The notes under the pieces are model-generated. The model had not been told where the DNA came from. It ran no database searches and worked only from the letters and a program-made list of their open reading frames with translations. From Nemertoderma westbladi (taxonomy: Eukaryota > Xenacoelomorpha > Nemertodermatida > Nemertodermatidae): DNA of 36,734 nt. This document shows, one piece after another, positions 28,101 to 36,176 of this stretch. Both the position numbers and the translations under genes were made by a program. The stretch lies in NCBI GenBank assembly GCA_032718475.1, contig JAUCBJ010006122.1, forward strand, positions 1 through 36,734, read 5' to 3'. Position 1 is the stretch's first letter; each line of letters starts with the position of its first letter.

Positions 28101-30020
28101 CGATTGGAATAAAAGCCGCTGGACTATAGGAAATCGTATTGATTTTATGTCAACAGTGTAGAATTTGGTTAGTTTTAGCAGTCGGATTATTAATAAGAAC
28201 ACGACCTACCCGAATCAGTCAAAACCTTTGAGAACTACATATAATTCGGCTGTACAACTGTACAACATACGCAATGTAACTACTGTAACTCACCGTCGTT
28301 ACAGAAAAACTGAACTCTCCGTTGGTTATTCGCGTCCAGACTGGGTTTACAATCCGAGTTGAAGTAGGTGAGCAGGAAGGTAACAGTAACGGTGACACAC
28401 GCGACCATCACAGCCTCGCAGACGCGGGTCCACGGGCGAGTCAACCGCCGCATGCGGTAGACCGTGAGACGGTAGTTGATGGCGTTAAAGGCGGCGCCCA
28501 GGAGGCCCCCAGCCGCGCCCATAAGGAGGAAGATGGGGATCTCGAACCAGTGGTAGGAGATCTTATCGAAGGTCCCGAAGTTAATGAGGCCGGGGTAGGA
28601 GAGATCCCCGGGGTGTCCGTGGTACGAGCTGAGCACGATGTTTAGAGTGAAGGTGGAGACCATGGAGGCGAAGAAAGTCCGCCACGTGAGCGACTGGTTC
28701 CAGAAGGAGGCGCCCTCCTCCAGAGAGAATAGAACGCCGCCTATAGGCGCCCCGAACGCAGCCGCAACGCCAGCCGCCGCACCCCCGCTGACGAAGTCTC
28801 GCTTCTCCTTGTCCGACCGGAAGGCCTGGTAAATACGGAAGTCCTGTCGTAGTGAAGTTGACCGTCCCTGAAACAGAAATAAAATCATATTGTATATGTT
28901 AAAGGCCGCCGGCACAAGGTGGGTTTGGGATTAAATCCATGGACCCGCTGCTCAATGCTCAACGCGGGATTATGGAGGGAGGGGGGAGGGGGGGGGGGAT
29001 TATTTGCAGAATCAAAATTATCACTCCCTCTCCAGAGTGAAATCTGCGCAAGTTACAAAATATTAGGAGCAAAAATGAATCTCTAAGCTGTGGACCTGAG
29101 CTACTGCCCTAGTTTATTGTTTTTCTTAGAATAACATACCTCTGTAACCCGGTCCTTTCCCTTAATTGACAATTTACATTGGTAAGTCACTATGGCGTCA
29201 TAGCCCCCACTACCACTTCCACCCCACACCTCTACGTCACACTTAGACAAGATACAATAGAGAAACAAACAATTAGGTAATAGATAAAGTGAATCAGCCT
29301 CGGTTCGGTACCTTTTATCATTCTAGTCAATAATAGTTCGATAGTCCCATACAATACCTGCGATATTCCGGCTGCGACCACGGCCCCGGAATGAATCATC
29401 GGCCCCTCCTTCCCGATAGACAGACCGCCCACCACCGCGAAGATAACCCCGGTGACCTTGGTAACCAGCGTCGAGATACGTACCACGTGGGGGATCTTAA
29501 CACCGTTGAGGAAACATTTAATCTGCGGGATTCCGCTGCCTGCTGCGACCGGCTCGCCGTAGGTCGTAAGCAACGCGGCGAAACCAACAAAACCCACGGC
29601 GAATGCCAACCAGATAGCAAGAGGAACAATGAGGCACTGTTCGGCAACGCATTTATCCACGTAGAATTGTATCAGATCGAATTTAATCGAACTCAACCGC
29701 TCGATAACAATGTCGATAACGCACGCGATGAGAGCCGTTAGAACTCCGATAAACAAACAACAGACCCATCGGTTTACCTGAACCGATACAATGTGTTTGA
29801 ATCCCGATTGTTTCTCTTCTTCTAGAAACAAGGAATTCTCGCAGTTATCGTAGTCCAGACTCTCGTATTTACTGGACAATCCCATGTCCATGAGGTTCTC
29901 TTCCGCATCCGGTTTGTGGCGGTGGGAATCTCGGTCCACCGTACGGGAGTGGAGTGGGCTCGCGTAGAGGCCGGCGTGCGACATCTGACGACCGGCAAGA
30001 AGGGGGGTTCTCTCGCCCAT
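24046..30020 (-). CDS. CLCN7: Lysosomal Cl-/H+ exchanger ClC-7, complete gene, three coding exons, 789 aa
   Basis: Join of 30020-29358, 28867-28294 and 25178-24046 on the minus strand. The product is the ClC-7 2Cl-/1H+ exchanger, which in animals works with OSTM1 in lysosomal and resorptive membranes. Total coding length (2,370 nt, 789 aa) is near the roughly 805 aa of human ClC-7. Visible features are an N-terminal acidic dileucine sorting motif ERTPLL (residues 3-8), the ClC-7 hallmark KYESLDYDN (51-59), the anion-site GSGIPQIK (161-168), GKEGP with the gating Glu205 (203-207), [10 protein letters not shown] with the proton Glu272, GLFIP (468-472) and two C-terminal CBS domains (about 582-667 and 717-772). 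All exchanger residues are kept, so a working transporter is likely. The frame extends upstream of 30020 to a TTG at 30068, but the first ATG is at 30020. Odd points are the tiny intron number and an arginine/glycine-rich insert in the first CBS domain (622-652). OSTM1 is not in the window. Confidence 0.95.
25520..25607. repeat. Direct repeat in CLCN7 intron 2 (copy 1)
   Basis: About 88 bp starting CAAAGAGATTGCAATCAGAC and ending CATCATATTGCAAT recurs at 26852-26939 with about one mismatch. The AT-rich sequence just before each copy is also similar. Nature unknown: solo element copies or a local duplication. Confidence 0.85.
26852..26939. repeat. Direct repeat in CLCN7 intron 2 (copy 2)
   Basis: Same orientation as 25520-25607 and nearly identical, 1.3 kb away. 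Confidence 0.85.
26969..27104. mobile_element. Short foldback (MITE-like) element
   Basis: Left arm about 26969-27019 (ending CAGTGGCTTT) and right arm about 27055-27104 (starting AAAGCCACGAGGATC) pair with several mismatches over about 50 bp. The loop holds GAACGAACG and GTGAGTGAGTGA short repeats. No coding capacity. Confidence 0.65.
27209..27286. repeat. Perfect 78-bp palindrome
   Basis: 39-bp arms with no spacer, centred at 27247/27248 on TATATA. The arm reads GACATAAATTATGTTATAAA and onwards to the centre. Perfect uninterrupted palindromes this long are unstable, so it is either recent or an assembly artefact. Confidence 0.9.
27333..27384. repeat. Left arm of a perfect 52-bp inverted repeat around the tRNA-like gene
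   Basis: Exactly complementary to 27477-27528. The 92-nt loop (27385-27476) contains the tRNA-like unit and its T-run. Confidence 0.93.
27386..27457 (+). tRNA. tRNA-like Pol III gene (72 nt; apparent anticodon GTT), possibly a pseudogene
   Basis: Folds as a cloverleaf: acceptor GCCTCCG with TGGTGGC (one G-U and one U-U mismatch), a D arm with A box TGGTGTAGTGG, an anticodon stem CCTGA/TCGGG with loop ACGTTTA, variable AGAC, and a perfect T arm GCGGG/CCCGC with loop TTCGATC, giving a B box GGTTCGATCCC. The apparent anticodon GTT would be Asn, but the body resembles tRNA-Asp/Glu types, and position 33 is C instead of the near-universal U. Function as a normal tRNA is therefore doubtful. A T6 terminator follows at 27464. 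It is oriented opposite to CLCN7, inside its intron 2, and lies in the loop of perfect inverted repeats. It may be a tRNA-derived element rather than a housekeeping tRNA. Confidence 0.6.
27464..27469 (+). terminator. Pol III T-run terminator
   Basis: Six T residues starting seven bases after the discriminator base of the tRNA-like gene, within the loop before the right inverted-repeat arm. Confidence 0.6.
27477..27528. repeat. Right arm of the 52-bp inverted repeat
   Basis: Exact complement of 27333-27384. It continues into AAGTTAGCTTATA, which also echoes the palindrome at 27209-27286. Confidence 0.93.
27658..27745. repeat. Imperfect palindrome with 36-bp arms
   Basis: ATTGTTTACGCGGTAACCAA onwards (27658-27694) pairs with 27710-27745 with a few mismatches. 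The 15-base spacer holds CCACTAGGGGGA, which is 11 of 12 to the CTCF core as I remember it. Confidence 0.75.
28294..28867 (-). CDS. CLCN7: CLCN7 exon 2
   Basis: Encodes residues 222-412 and the first base of codon 413: [30 protein letters not shown], the proton glutamate in [22 protein letters not shown] and the luminal loop ending CNDG. The donor is GACG|GTGAGT at 28294/28293, phase 1. The exon is distinctly GC-richer than the surrounding introns. Confidence 0.94.
28868..29357 (-). other. CLCN7: CLCN7 intron 1 (490 bp)
   Basis: Begins GTATTG and ends TTTCTGTTTCAG on the minus strand; phase 0. It contains a G-rich run at 28979-28998 and a minus-orientation copy of the dispersed module at 29112-29160. 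Confidence 0.92.
29358..30020 (-). CDS. CLCN7: CLCN7 exon 1 (coding part)
   Basis: Encodes residues 1-221: the cytosolic N-terminus, the first membrane helices, the selectivity motif GSGIP and the gating motif GKEGP. It ends in frame after GIS-Gln with the donor CAG|GTATTG at 29358/29357. Human ClC-7 has the same ISQ-GRS junction in its protein. The intact frame and acidic N-terminus with ERTPLL make the start at 30020 plausible. Confidence 0.93.
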
Positions 30021-30363
30021 ACTGTCGGACAGCCGGTTTAGGCCTGTCCTGTCCTGTCCAACCTCCAACGCGAACGAAAGATCAATAAGGTAGAATTGTA
30101 ATATTTCTAATTACCGGTAGCTGGGTAGGTACTAGGTAGGTCCTAGTCCTAGAGAATTAGGCCTTTCTACTCACTGACTGATCTAGTACCGGTAGGCCTT
30201 GATCTGGGTTTTATTTACAAATAAGAGTTAACTGACATTTTGTTGAACCGGTAGTTACCCTGCGGCCTGCCCCTGTATGGAATCCATCCAAAAAGTGCGC
30301 CGGATGGCGCGCCGTGCGCCGACCAATTTTTATATGCGCCGCTGGAGTGGAGATCTAACTCAG
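30021..30363. other. 5' flank of CLCN7
   Basis: Presumed 5' UTR and promoter region of CLCN7 (minus strand). No TATA box is evident at a sensible place. ACCGGT/TAGGCC words recur near 30110-30190 and 30248. A GC-richer patch with GGCGCGCC lies at 30300-30340, just before the LINE A fragment. Confidence 0.45.
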
Positions 30364-30689
30364 CTCTAACTGCTGAGGACACCAAATCTCTGGATGGCAC
30401 ATTCACAAGAATGCTACCTCGGGTTCACTGTGTTAAGTACAATGCACACATCTCCAACCAGACACTATATAACATTGGAGGTGTCTCATTGGTTCCCCCA
30501 AGCTTGACACTAGAACAAAATCTCCGATTTGCAGGACATTGCTTTCGCCGTGAGGACCAGCCAGTGCATAATCTTGTGCTTTGGCAGCCTCATGGAGTGA
30601 TTAGGCATGGTGGACAGCCCATGACTTTCTTGAGACGCATCTTAAAGGACACCCCTTGCCTTGAAGATGCGGATGATCTAGCAATGTCA
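30364..30689 (+). mobile_element. LINE A copy 3, body segment (5' truncated)
   Basis: Matches 6355-6690 closely: TAEDTKSLDGTFTRML, HCVKYNAHISNQTLYNIGG, FAGHCFRREDQPVHNLV. It is broken after GCAATGTCATG and resumes at about 31333. It stands upstream of CLCN7 in the opposite orientation. Confidence 0.87.
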
Positions 30690-31332
30690 TGTTTAATGTT
30701 TGTTTAATGTTTAATAATTTACGGGTGTAGAAAGAAATATCTTATAAGGCACCCAGTAACAAAATACAAGTTATCGGAAGTCGTCATATTACCAAGTAAA
30801 AATAATGAACACCAACATAGATACACAGCGATATATTTACCACGTTTACAAAATTTATATAATAAAACTACAGTAGTATTGCTACAGAGTACAGTATTAC
30901 GTATAATCTAAAATGGATCTAAAATGGATATAAATGTTTATCTGTACAGTAGATTAAAAAGGGCAATAGTAACGTACATACTGTGGAGTGAGCAATGAAT
31001 AAAACCAACATAAATACAAAAAAAAATAATAAAAATTAAAGAAATATATTCTAAACATATTGCGTCAGTAGTACGGTACTGTATATTAATTTTGAGGCAA
31101 ATTTTGATATTTATTTTTTGTGTAAAATAGATTAAAACGTCAATACTACATGGCTACATGTAGAGTAAGCAAGTAATAAACCCAACATCATACTGGATAT
31201 TTACAATATAAAAAGATTACAAATTAGAATAGAAATTTAAAAATTAACAAGTTTATTGCGATAGTATAAAATAGGCTAAAAATTATATGAACGTAATTGT
31301 TACAGTAGATTAAAACATCATTACATTCGATA
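30690..31332. repeat. AT-rich insert with 178-bp tandem repeat inside LINE A copy 3
   Basis: The block containing ACAGTAGATTAAAA recurs at 30944, 31122 and 31300, exactly 178 bp apart, with an earlier diverged unit near 30770. Other parts of the units (AATAAAACCAACATAAATAC near 31008, AATAAACCCAACATCATAC near 31175) are also homologous. Total insert is about 640 bp. Origin unknown; no coding frame. Confidence 0.75.
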
Positions 31333-31425
31333 ATGGATGATAGGGAGTTGTGGCGGCGCAATTTAGTTGACAAGCCGGCACAGCATTATTAAAAATGCAG
31401 CTGCAATGCTGCCGATCCTAGTAGT
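31333..31425 (+). mobile_element. LINE A copy 3, 3' end
   Basis: GATGATAGGGAGTTGTGGCG, GACAAGCCGGCACAGCATTA and the GCCGATCCTAGTAGTAG tail match the end of LINE A copy 1. Confidence 0.87.
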
Positions 31426-32280
31426 AGATACTAAATGTATGCCATAGCTTTCTGGTATTTAATCCCCTCAGATAAATCACGAACTTTCTCAATGGTTTCA
31501 GCTTGTAGACGCGTTGATGGAGAAACATTTCATTGGCGGTCTCTGCATGTAGCACTGGTGTGCCACAAGTGCAAGTGGCACATTCCATGCAACAACAAAA
31601 AATCGGTGTGGCACTATATCGCAGATTTCAAAAATATTTTGTGAGAATGTTCAAAACATGTTACATAACGAGTGGTTGACGTTTGGCGCCTAATGAAGTA
31701 GTAGACAAATTTTTAGACCCACTTTATTTTCGAATTTGGCGAAAATTAATAGTTACATTATTGCCATTACCGTTGGTCTACATGCTGGGAAGACGTTTAA
31801 AATGAGACTAATGAGACATATTCCCGGCGTTTTTTAAATTTAAAATAATAGAAATTGTTTAACAACATTGAGTTTTGTTGAGTTCAATCGTAATAAAACA
31901 TGAAATTAAAGAAATCCCTACAAGCTTATATAGCCTTGAAATAGCCTTGATCTCGCATGGAGATTTGTTTGATAATTATTAGATGGACTTGTGAATATCA
32001 ACTATCACCCATTATTAGTCTTGGTTTAATTCAACATTTAAATGTACGTCTTGTCAGCCGAATTTAATCCCTTATACTAGAAATGCAACAGGCGGCTGCG
32101 GCATGGTGTTTACTCAAAGAGATGCACTATTGATTGTCATTCAAACCTCAGTGGGAGATATGTACTCCCAACCTAAGCTACAGTAGTAGTAGCCTAGCAG
32201 AGAGGTATAGTGTCTTGTGACTCGCCATAGTGATATAGAGCTTTGGTTCATATATGTTTCTTGTGTAGTTATTATGGCGC
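31426..32280. other. Non-coding stretch, no gene seen
   Basis: AT-rich sequence with no conserved frame. A 69-codon open frame at 31435-31644 has many Cys, His and Trp residues but no motif I recognise, and it overlaps the LINE A tail region. Confidence 0.45.
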
Positions 32281-32284
32281 AGTG

Positions 32285-32398
32285 GCGGTACGGCTAATGT
32301 CGCGTTACGGAAAGTCGCGTCTCGGCTTATTTTCAGAGTAGCCGTAATGCGACTTTGAAAGTCGCGTTACGGCTAATTGTCGCGTTACGACTAATCTA
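32285..32398. repeat. Short repeats of GTCGCGTTACGGCTAA
   Basis: Several direct and inverted copies of CGCGTTACGGCTAAT-like words. AGCCGTAATGCGACTTT and GAAAGTCGCGTTACGGCT form a hairpin at about 32340-32374. CpG-rich compared with the AT-rich neighbourhood. Confidence 0.7.
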
Positions 32399-32486
32399 TT
32401 GTCTTGGTTTTACATAGGGAATCATTATCAATATTATTCTATGGTGTATACGTACAGATGACAAAGGTTCGAAAAATGTAATGTAA

Positions 32487-32560
32487 TTCAAATGTTTTAC
32501 AGCATGGGATACTCCCATGCTGTAAAACATTTGAATGGGGGGGGGGGGGGGGGGGGGGGG
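32487..32560. repeat. Perfect 23-bp hairpin followed by a poly-G tract
   Basis: 32487-32509 pairs perfectly with 32513-32535 around a TAC loop. A run of 24 G begins one base later (32537-32560). Confidence 0.9.
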
Positions 32561-32807
32561 ATTTTAACTAGAAAAACTTAATTTTTAAATTATTGTATTA
32601 TTATTGTTGTATTGAGTACCACATTACACAGTACCCTGTACCATATACAGTATGTACCGTATATATTGTTCGAAAGTATAATCAGTATATTGCCGAAATA
32701 TTACACTTTGACTTTATCATTATAATAATCAAATCAAAAGTATATAATACTAAAGCTCTTGAATTAGCCAGTCATCGCCCGTGTATGGCAATTGGTTCGG
32801 TGGTGGA

Positions 32808-32935
32808 GTGGGTTGGAATGGTTCGGCCGCGAAGGGGTGGGGTGGTTCGGTGGTCGGGTGGATTGGAATGGTTCGGCCGCGAAGTGGTGGTTCAAGGGTG
32901 GGATGGGTTGGAATGGTTCGGCCACGAAGGGGCCG
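32808..32935. repeat. GC-rich short minisatellite
   Basis: Three imperfect units containing TTGGAATGGTTCGGCC(G/A)CGAAG near 32812, 32864 and 32908. The Trp/Gly-rich open frames across it are repeat artefacts. Confidence 0.75.
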
Positions 32936-33335
32936 TTATTATTTACGACACCGTTATTATTACTTGGCCTTGACTCCTTCTCCTGAACTTGTAGCGTTAT
33001 TGGGCCCGAATTCAGTCTTATAAAATATATATAAAATAAATTTAATTTATAGAATATAATATAAGGTCTGAAATGTTAATCATAAGAAACTAATTTAATT
33101 ACTATATAAATGGGAAAGAAATATAAAGTAAGACAACCAAATAACAATAGTATAAAATATAACAATAGGATCATTCCATGGTAAAGTACAATGTACACAA
33201 AATCAAGAAGAATATAGGGGACAAGTATATATGTATATATGGGACAAATTAATATCTAGAATCCCCAGAATTTGTTAACTTTTGGAACTTTCTACATCCC
33301 ACAGGATGACCCAGCTGGAGATTCAATACGCTTAA
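32936..33335. other. AT-rich non-coding stretch
   Basis: No gene, no clear repeat beyond TA-rich segments near 33020-33070 and 33225-33240. Confidence 0.5.
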
Positions 33336-33773
33336 TTATTTCATTGCACCTATAGAAGTGAACATCAGCTGATCCGGCCACTTCCATGCCATTCCGACAC
33401 TCTTCTCCATCACCTTAATATCTATCTTAATATCTTCTTCCTGCTTGTAAAATAGTTCAATTTTTCCCTTCAGTAGGAGTTTGAATTCTCTTTTTAGTCT
33501 ACATAACTTTTCTCTATGGCTGGGGTCCAATTTGGCCATGTGGTGAAGTTCAATTACTTCCTTTCTTCTGTTGAAACATTGTGAGTCGAACCAAGGTTTA
33601 TTCTCTCTGATTTTGCCAAAATTAATGGCCGCATCCTTTAAGGCTTCTGTTAATGTATCATATGCGAGGTCACCAGTTCCATCACCAGTTTTCGTAATTA
33701 TTTCACCGGGATAGTGTTTACTTACCATCATAGATGACAATAACAAAATTGCCAACATTACGTACATTACCAT
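33336..33773 (-). mobile_element. LINE fragment: linker between endonuclease and RT
   Basis: The minus-strand frame contains KPWFDSQCFNRRKEVIELHH and CRLKREFKLLLKGKIELFY, the W-(F/Y)-(D/N) linker typical of CR1/RTE-type LINEs just before the reverse transcriptase. The downstream RT is missing, so this is a small relic. The N-terminal hydrophobic part of the open frame is unrelated to the family and probably not coding. Confidence 0.65.
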
Positions 33774-33860
33774 ATCATTACCACCACATCATCACCACCA
33801 CATCATTATCACATTACCATAGTCAAAATCAGTCTTAGCAGAGTCAGTATCAATCGCATA

Positions 33861-34450
33861 TTATATATCATTCATTGATGTAGATGTGACGTTAAATGAA
33901 ACTTTGTCATTATTGACAGAATCGTAGTGAATGTGGTGACAGCTCATTATACCCGGTATTGCAACAGCAGTGCTCCAATCGATTTCAGGAATCTCCTCTT
34001 TGTCAACATGAAATACGTTAACTTTAGGCATAATATTTCTGACACAGTTAAAAAAATCCATAGAATTCTGGACGATTAGTCCAAATTTACTCATTGATAA
34101 TGACCGAACTAATAATGATCTGGCCCGGCCACCAATTCCATCGACCACACCTTTGCCAAGGGATGTCGCTGTATATTTCCAATACAATTGTTGTCCAGGG
34201 AAATATTTTTTACACAAAAGGACCATCGAAGGACCATCACTCCATAGTATAAGATCTGAAGCTGGCGGATGATTTTCTAGAATATCCTTAATTATCAGTT
34301 CGATATAGAATGCCACCTCATCGTTGTATTTGTCCTTTGAATTCGAACAAATAGAAATAAGAATGTTTGGTCAGCTTCACCATTCCTAAAATATGCGGCT
34401 GTGAATAAAGTTACACTTTCTCGCGACCATAACGATTATTACTTTTGGGT
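33861..34450 (-). pseudogene. Transposase-like relic (DDE-type candidate)
   Basis: The minus-strand frame 34316-33861 has LILWSDGPS, then YWKYTATSLGKGVVDGIGGR, a pairing (SDG...HGKG-x-xDGIGG) that I associate with many unannotated invertebrate transposon proteins. Upstream (34317-34450), another frame adds ESVTLFTAAYFRNGEADQT of the same type, so a frameshift separates the two. The region after SDGPS is altered, where relatives usually have SQFKN. It is probably a dead transposon ORF. I am unsure of the superfamily. Confidence 0.5.
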
Positions 34451-34925
34451 TTCAAGTCTACCTCACTCACTCTTACTGTCACTGTCAAACTGTATACTGT
34501 CAGCTGGTGAGTACTTTGTATAGGCAGTGATTTTTTATGTCCTTTTATTTGACTTTTTTTGTCCTCCTTTTTTTACGAATTATGCATAATGACTTTTGTT
34601 GTCCTTTTAATGACTTTTATTGTCCTTTTAATGACTTTTTATGTATGTATTTCTTCAAACTGTCAGACTGTTGGTTTCTGGACTGTCAGACAGTTGATTT
34701 CAACATGCCTATGCCAAAACATTCAAAATTTGTTGATTTCTGGTCTGTCGGACAGTTGGTTTCACTATGCCTGTGCCAAAACATTCCATGATTCCATTAT
34801 TTATAGACTATGAGATAGAATTCCATAGGCGCCTGTGGTAAAAGACTCTAAATTTAATAGTTTGTGGTTGTTGTCGATAATCGATTACCACATGACGTAG
34901 CAAAACACTCATTTTATAGCCAAAA
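34451..34925. other. Spacer with short tandem repeats
   Basis: GACTTTTATTGTCCTTTTAAT-type units repeat near 34585-34640. A roughly 65-bp unit with CTGTC(A/G)GACAGTTG and TATGCC(A/G)TGCC-like words occurs twice at 34683-34790. Open frames here are repeat artefacts. Confidence 0.6.
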
Positions 34926-35522
34926 ACAATTACCAATTGATGGAAAGGAGCAGGTTAAGGCCGGATTTTCTAAGCAAAACAATAAACAGTCACTTTACCA
35001 AATCAGGGAAAGGAGCAGGTTACAGAGGCGGGATTTTCTAACCAAAACAATAAACGATCATTTAACTAATTGAGGGAAAGGATCAGGTTACAGAGACGGG
35101 ATTTTCTAACCAAAACAATAAACGATAACATTACCAATTGAGAGAAAGGAGCAGGTTACAGATGCGGGATTTTCTAACCAAAACAATAAACAGTCACTTT
35201 ACCAAATCAGGGAAAGGAGCGGGTTACAGAGACGGGATTTTCTAACCAAAACAATAACATTACCAATTGAGAGAAAGGAGCAGGTTACAGAGGCGGGATT
35301 TCCTAACCAAAACAATAAACGATCACTTAATTAATTGAGGGAAAGGGGCAGGTTACAGAGGCGGGGTTTTCTAACCAAAACAATAAACAGTCACTTTACA
35401 AAATGAAGGAAAGGAGCAGGTTAGAGAGGCGGGCCTTTCTAACCAAAACAATAAACGGTCACTTTACCAAATCAGGCAAATGAGCAGGTTACAGATGAGG
35501 CGGGATTTTCTAACCAAAACAA
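34926..35522. repeat. Approximately 66-bp tandem array, about 9 units
   Basis: Units contain GGAAAGGAGCAGGTTACAGA, then GGCGGGATTTTCTAACCAAA and ACAATAAAC, followed by a variable segment. Starts are near 34942, 35007, 35075, 35143, 35211, 35272, 35339, 35406 and 35474. The variable segment has at least two types (CAGTCACTTTACCAAATCAG and CGATAACATTACCAATTGAG) used in mixed order. The same unit is dispersed singly elsewhere in the window. Confidence 0.92.
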
Positions 35523-36113
35523 CCGGTCAGCCGGTAGGCCTACCAGTACCGTATTTAAATGGTAGGCTACACAGTAGGCCTACAGCAGTACCGGTGCCGG
35601 TACCGGTACTAAAATACAGAAATGCCTGCTTTATACCTACATCTGTACATACAATACAGCAAAATAGTGCTATATATACTAATACCGGTACTGATAGGCT
35701 GAGAGAACAGCAGTAGAGAAACCGGTAGCATGGAACCTAACATTAGACTTTTGGAGGACATAAAAAATAAAAAAAAAAGGACAAAAAAAGGATTTAAACG
35801 GACAATAAAAATTATTGCGAAATTATTTCGATATCTGCACTTTAGCTTAGCCTAGTACAGTACTGCAGTCCAGTAGTACTTAGGCCTAATCTGCAAATTG
35901 TTTTATAAATATGAGTTCTGTACGTTTTTTTTAAATGTTTTAGGGACGCAATTAGTGTATGGTCTAGTAATTAGTAATTATATACTCTCTGTGCGCTTTC
36001 GTAAAACTTTATAATGCTTTTATCCTATTTTACTTATGCAGATGCAGAGGTCTTTTAATTTTAGTAAATTTTCTCATCATGCCCATATTAGTACTGGTAG
36101 TCAACGTCAACCG
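35523..36113. other. Non-coding stretch rich in CCGGTA/TAGGCCTA palindromes
   Basis: 35523-35610 is dense in ACCGGT, GTAGGCCTAC and GGTACCGG words. No gene. Confidence 0.55.
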
Positions 36114-36176
36114 TTAGTGTACCTGGTTTATCTACCATAAGTGTACCTGGTTTATCTACCATAAGTGTACCTGGTT
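36114..36176. repeat. 24-bp tandem repeat, about 2.6 units
   Basis: AGTGTACCTGGTTTATCTAC plus CATA repeated near 36116, 36140 and 36164. Confidence 0.85.

Larger units (their letters stand above)
25179..28293 (-). other. CLCN7: CLCN7 intron 2 (3,115 bp), rich in inverted repeats
   Basis: Begins GTGAGT and ends TTCTGTTCAG on the minus strand. The joined codon is GGG (Gly413), continuing GEYSSM as in the family. The intron carries a direct repeat (25520-25607 and 26852-26939), a hairpin at 26969-27104, a 78-bp perfect palindrome, the tRNA-like gene in a foldback, and a further palindrome at 27658-27745. Most open frames inside are spurious. Confidence 0.92.

Noticed and set aside
28322-28832. 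Plus-strand open frames of 64 and 107 codons
   Set aside because: Antisense shadows of CLCN7 exon 2.
30021-30068. Upstream extension of the CLCN7 frame to codon TTG at 30068
   Set aside because: No ATG in this extension; the ATG at 30020 gives MGERTPLL, with the sorting motif right at the N-terminus.
32593-33023. Trp/Gly-rich open frames
   Set aside because: Created by the GC-rich minisatellite at 32808-32935.
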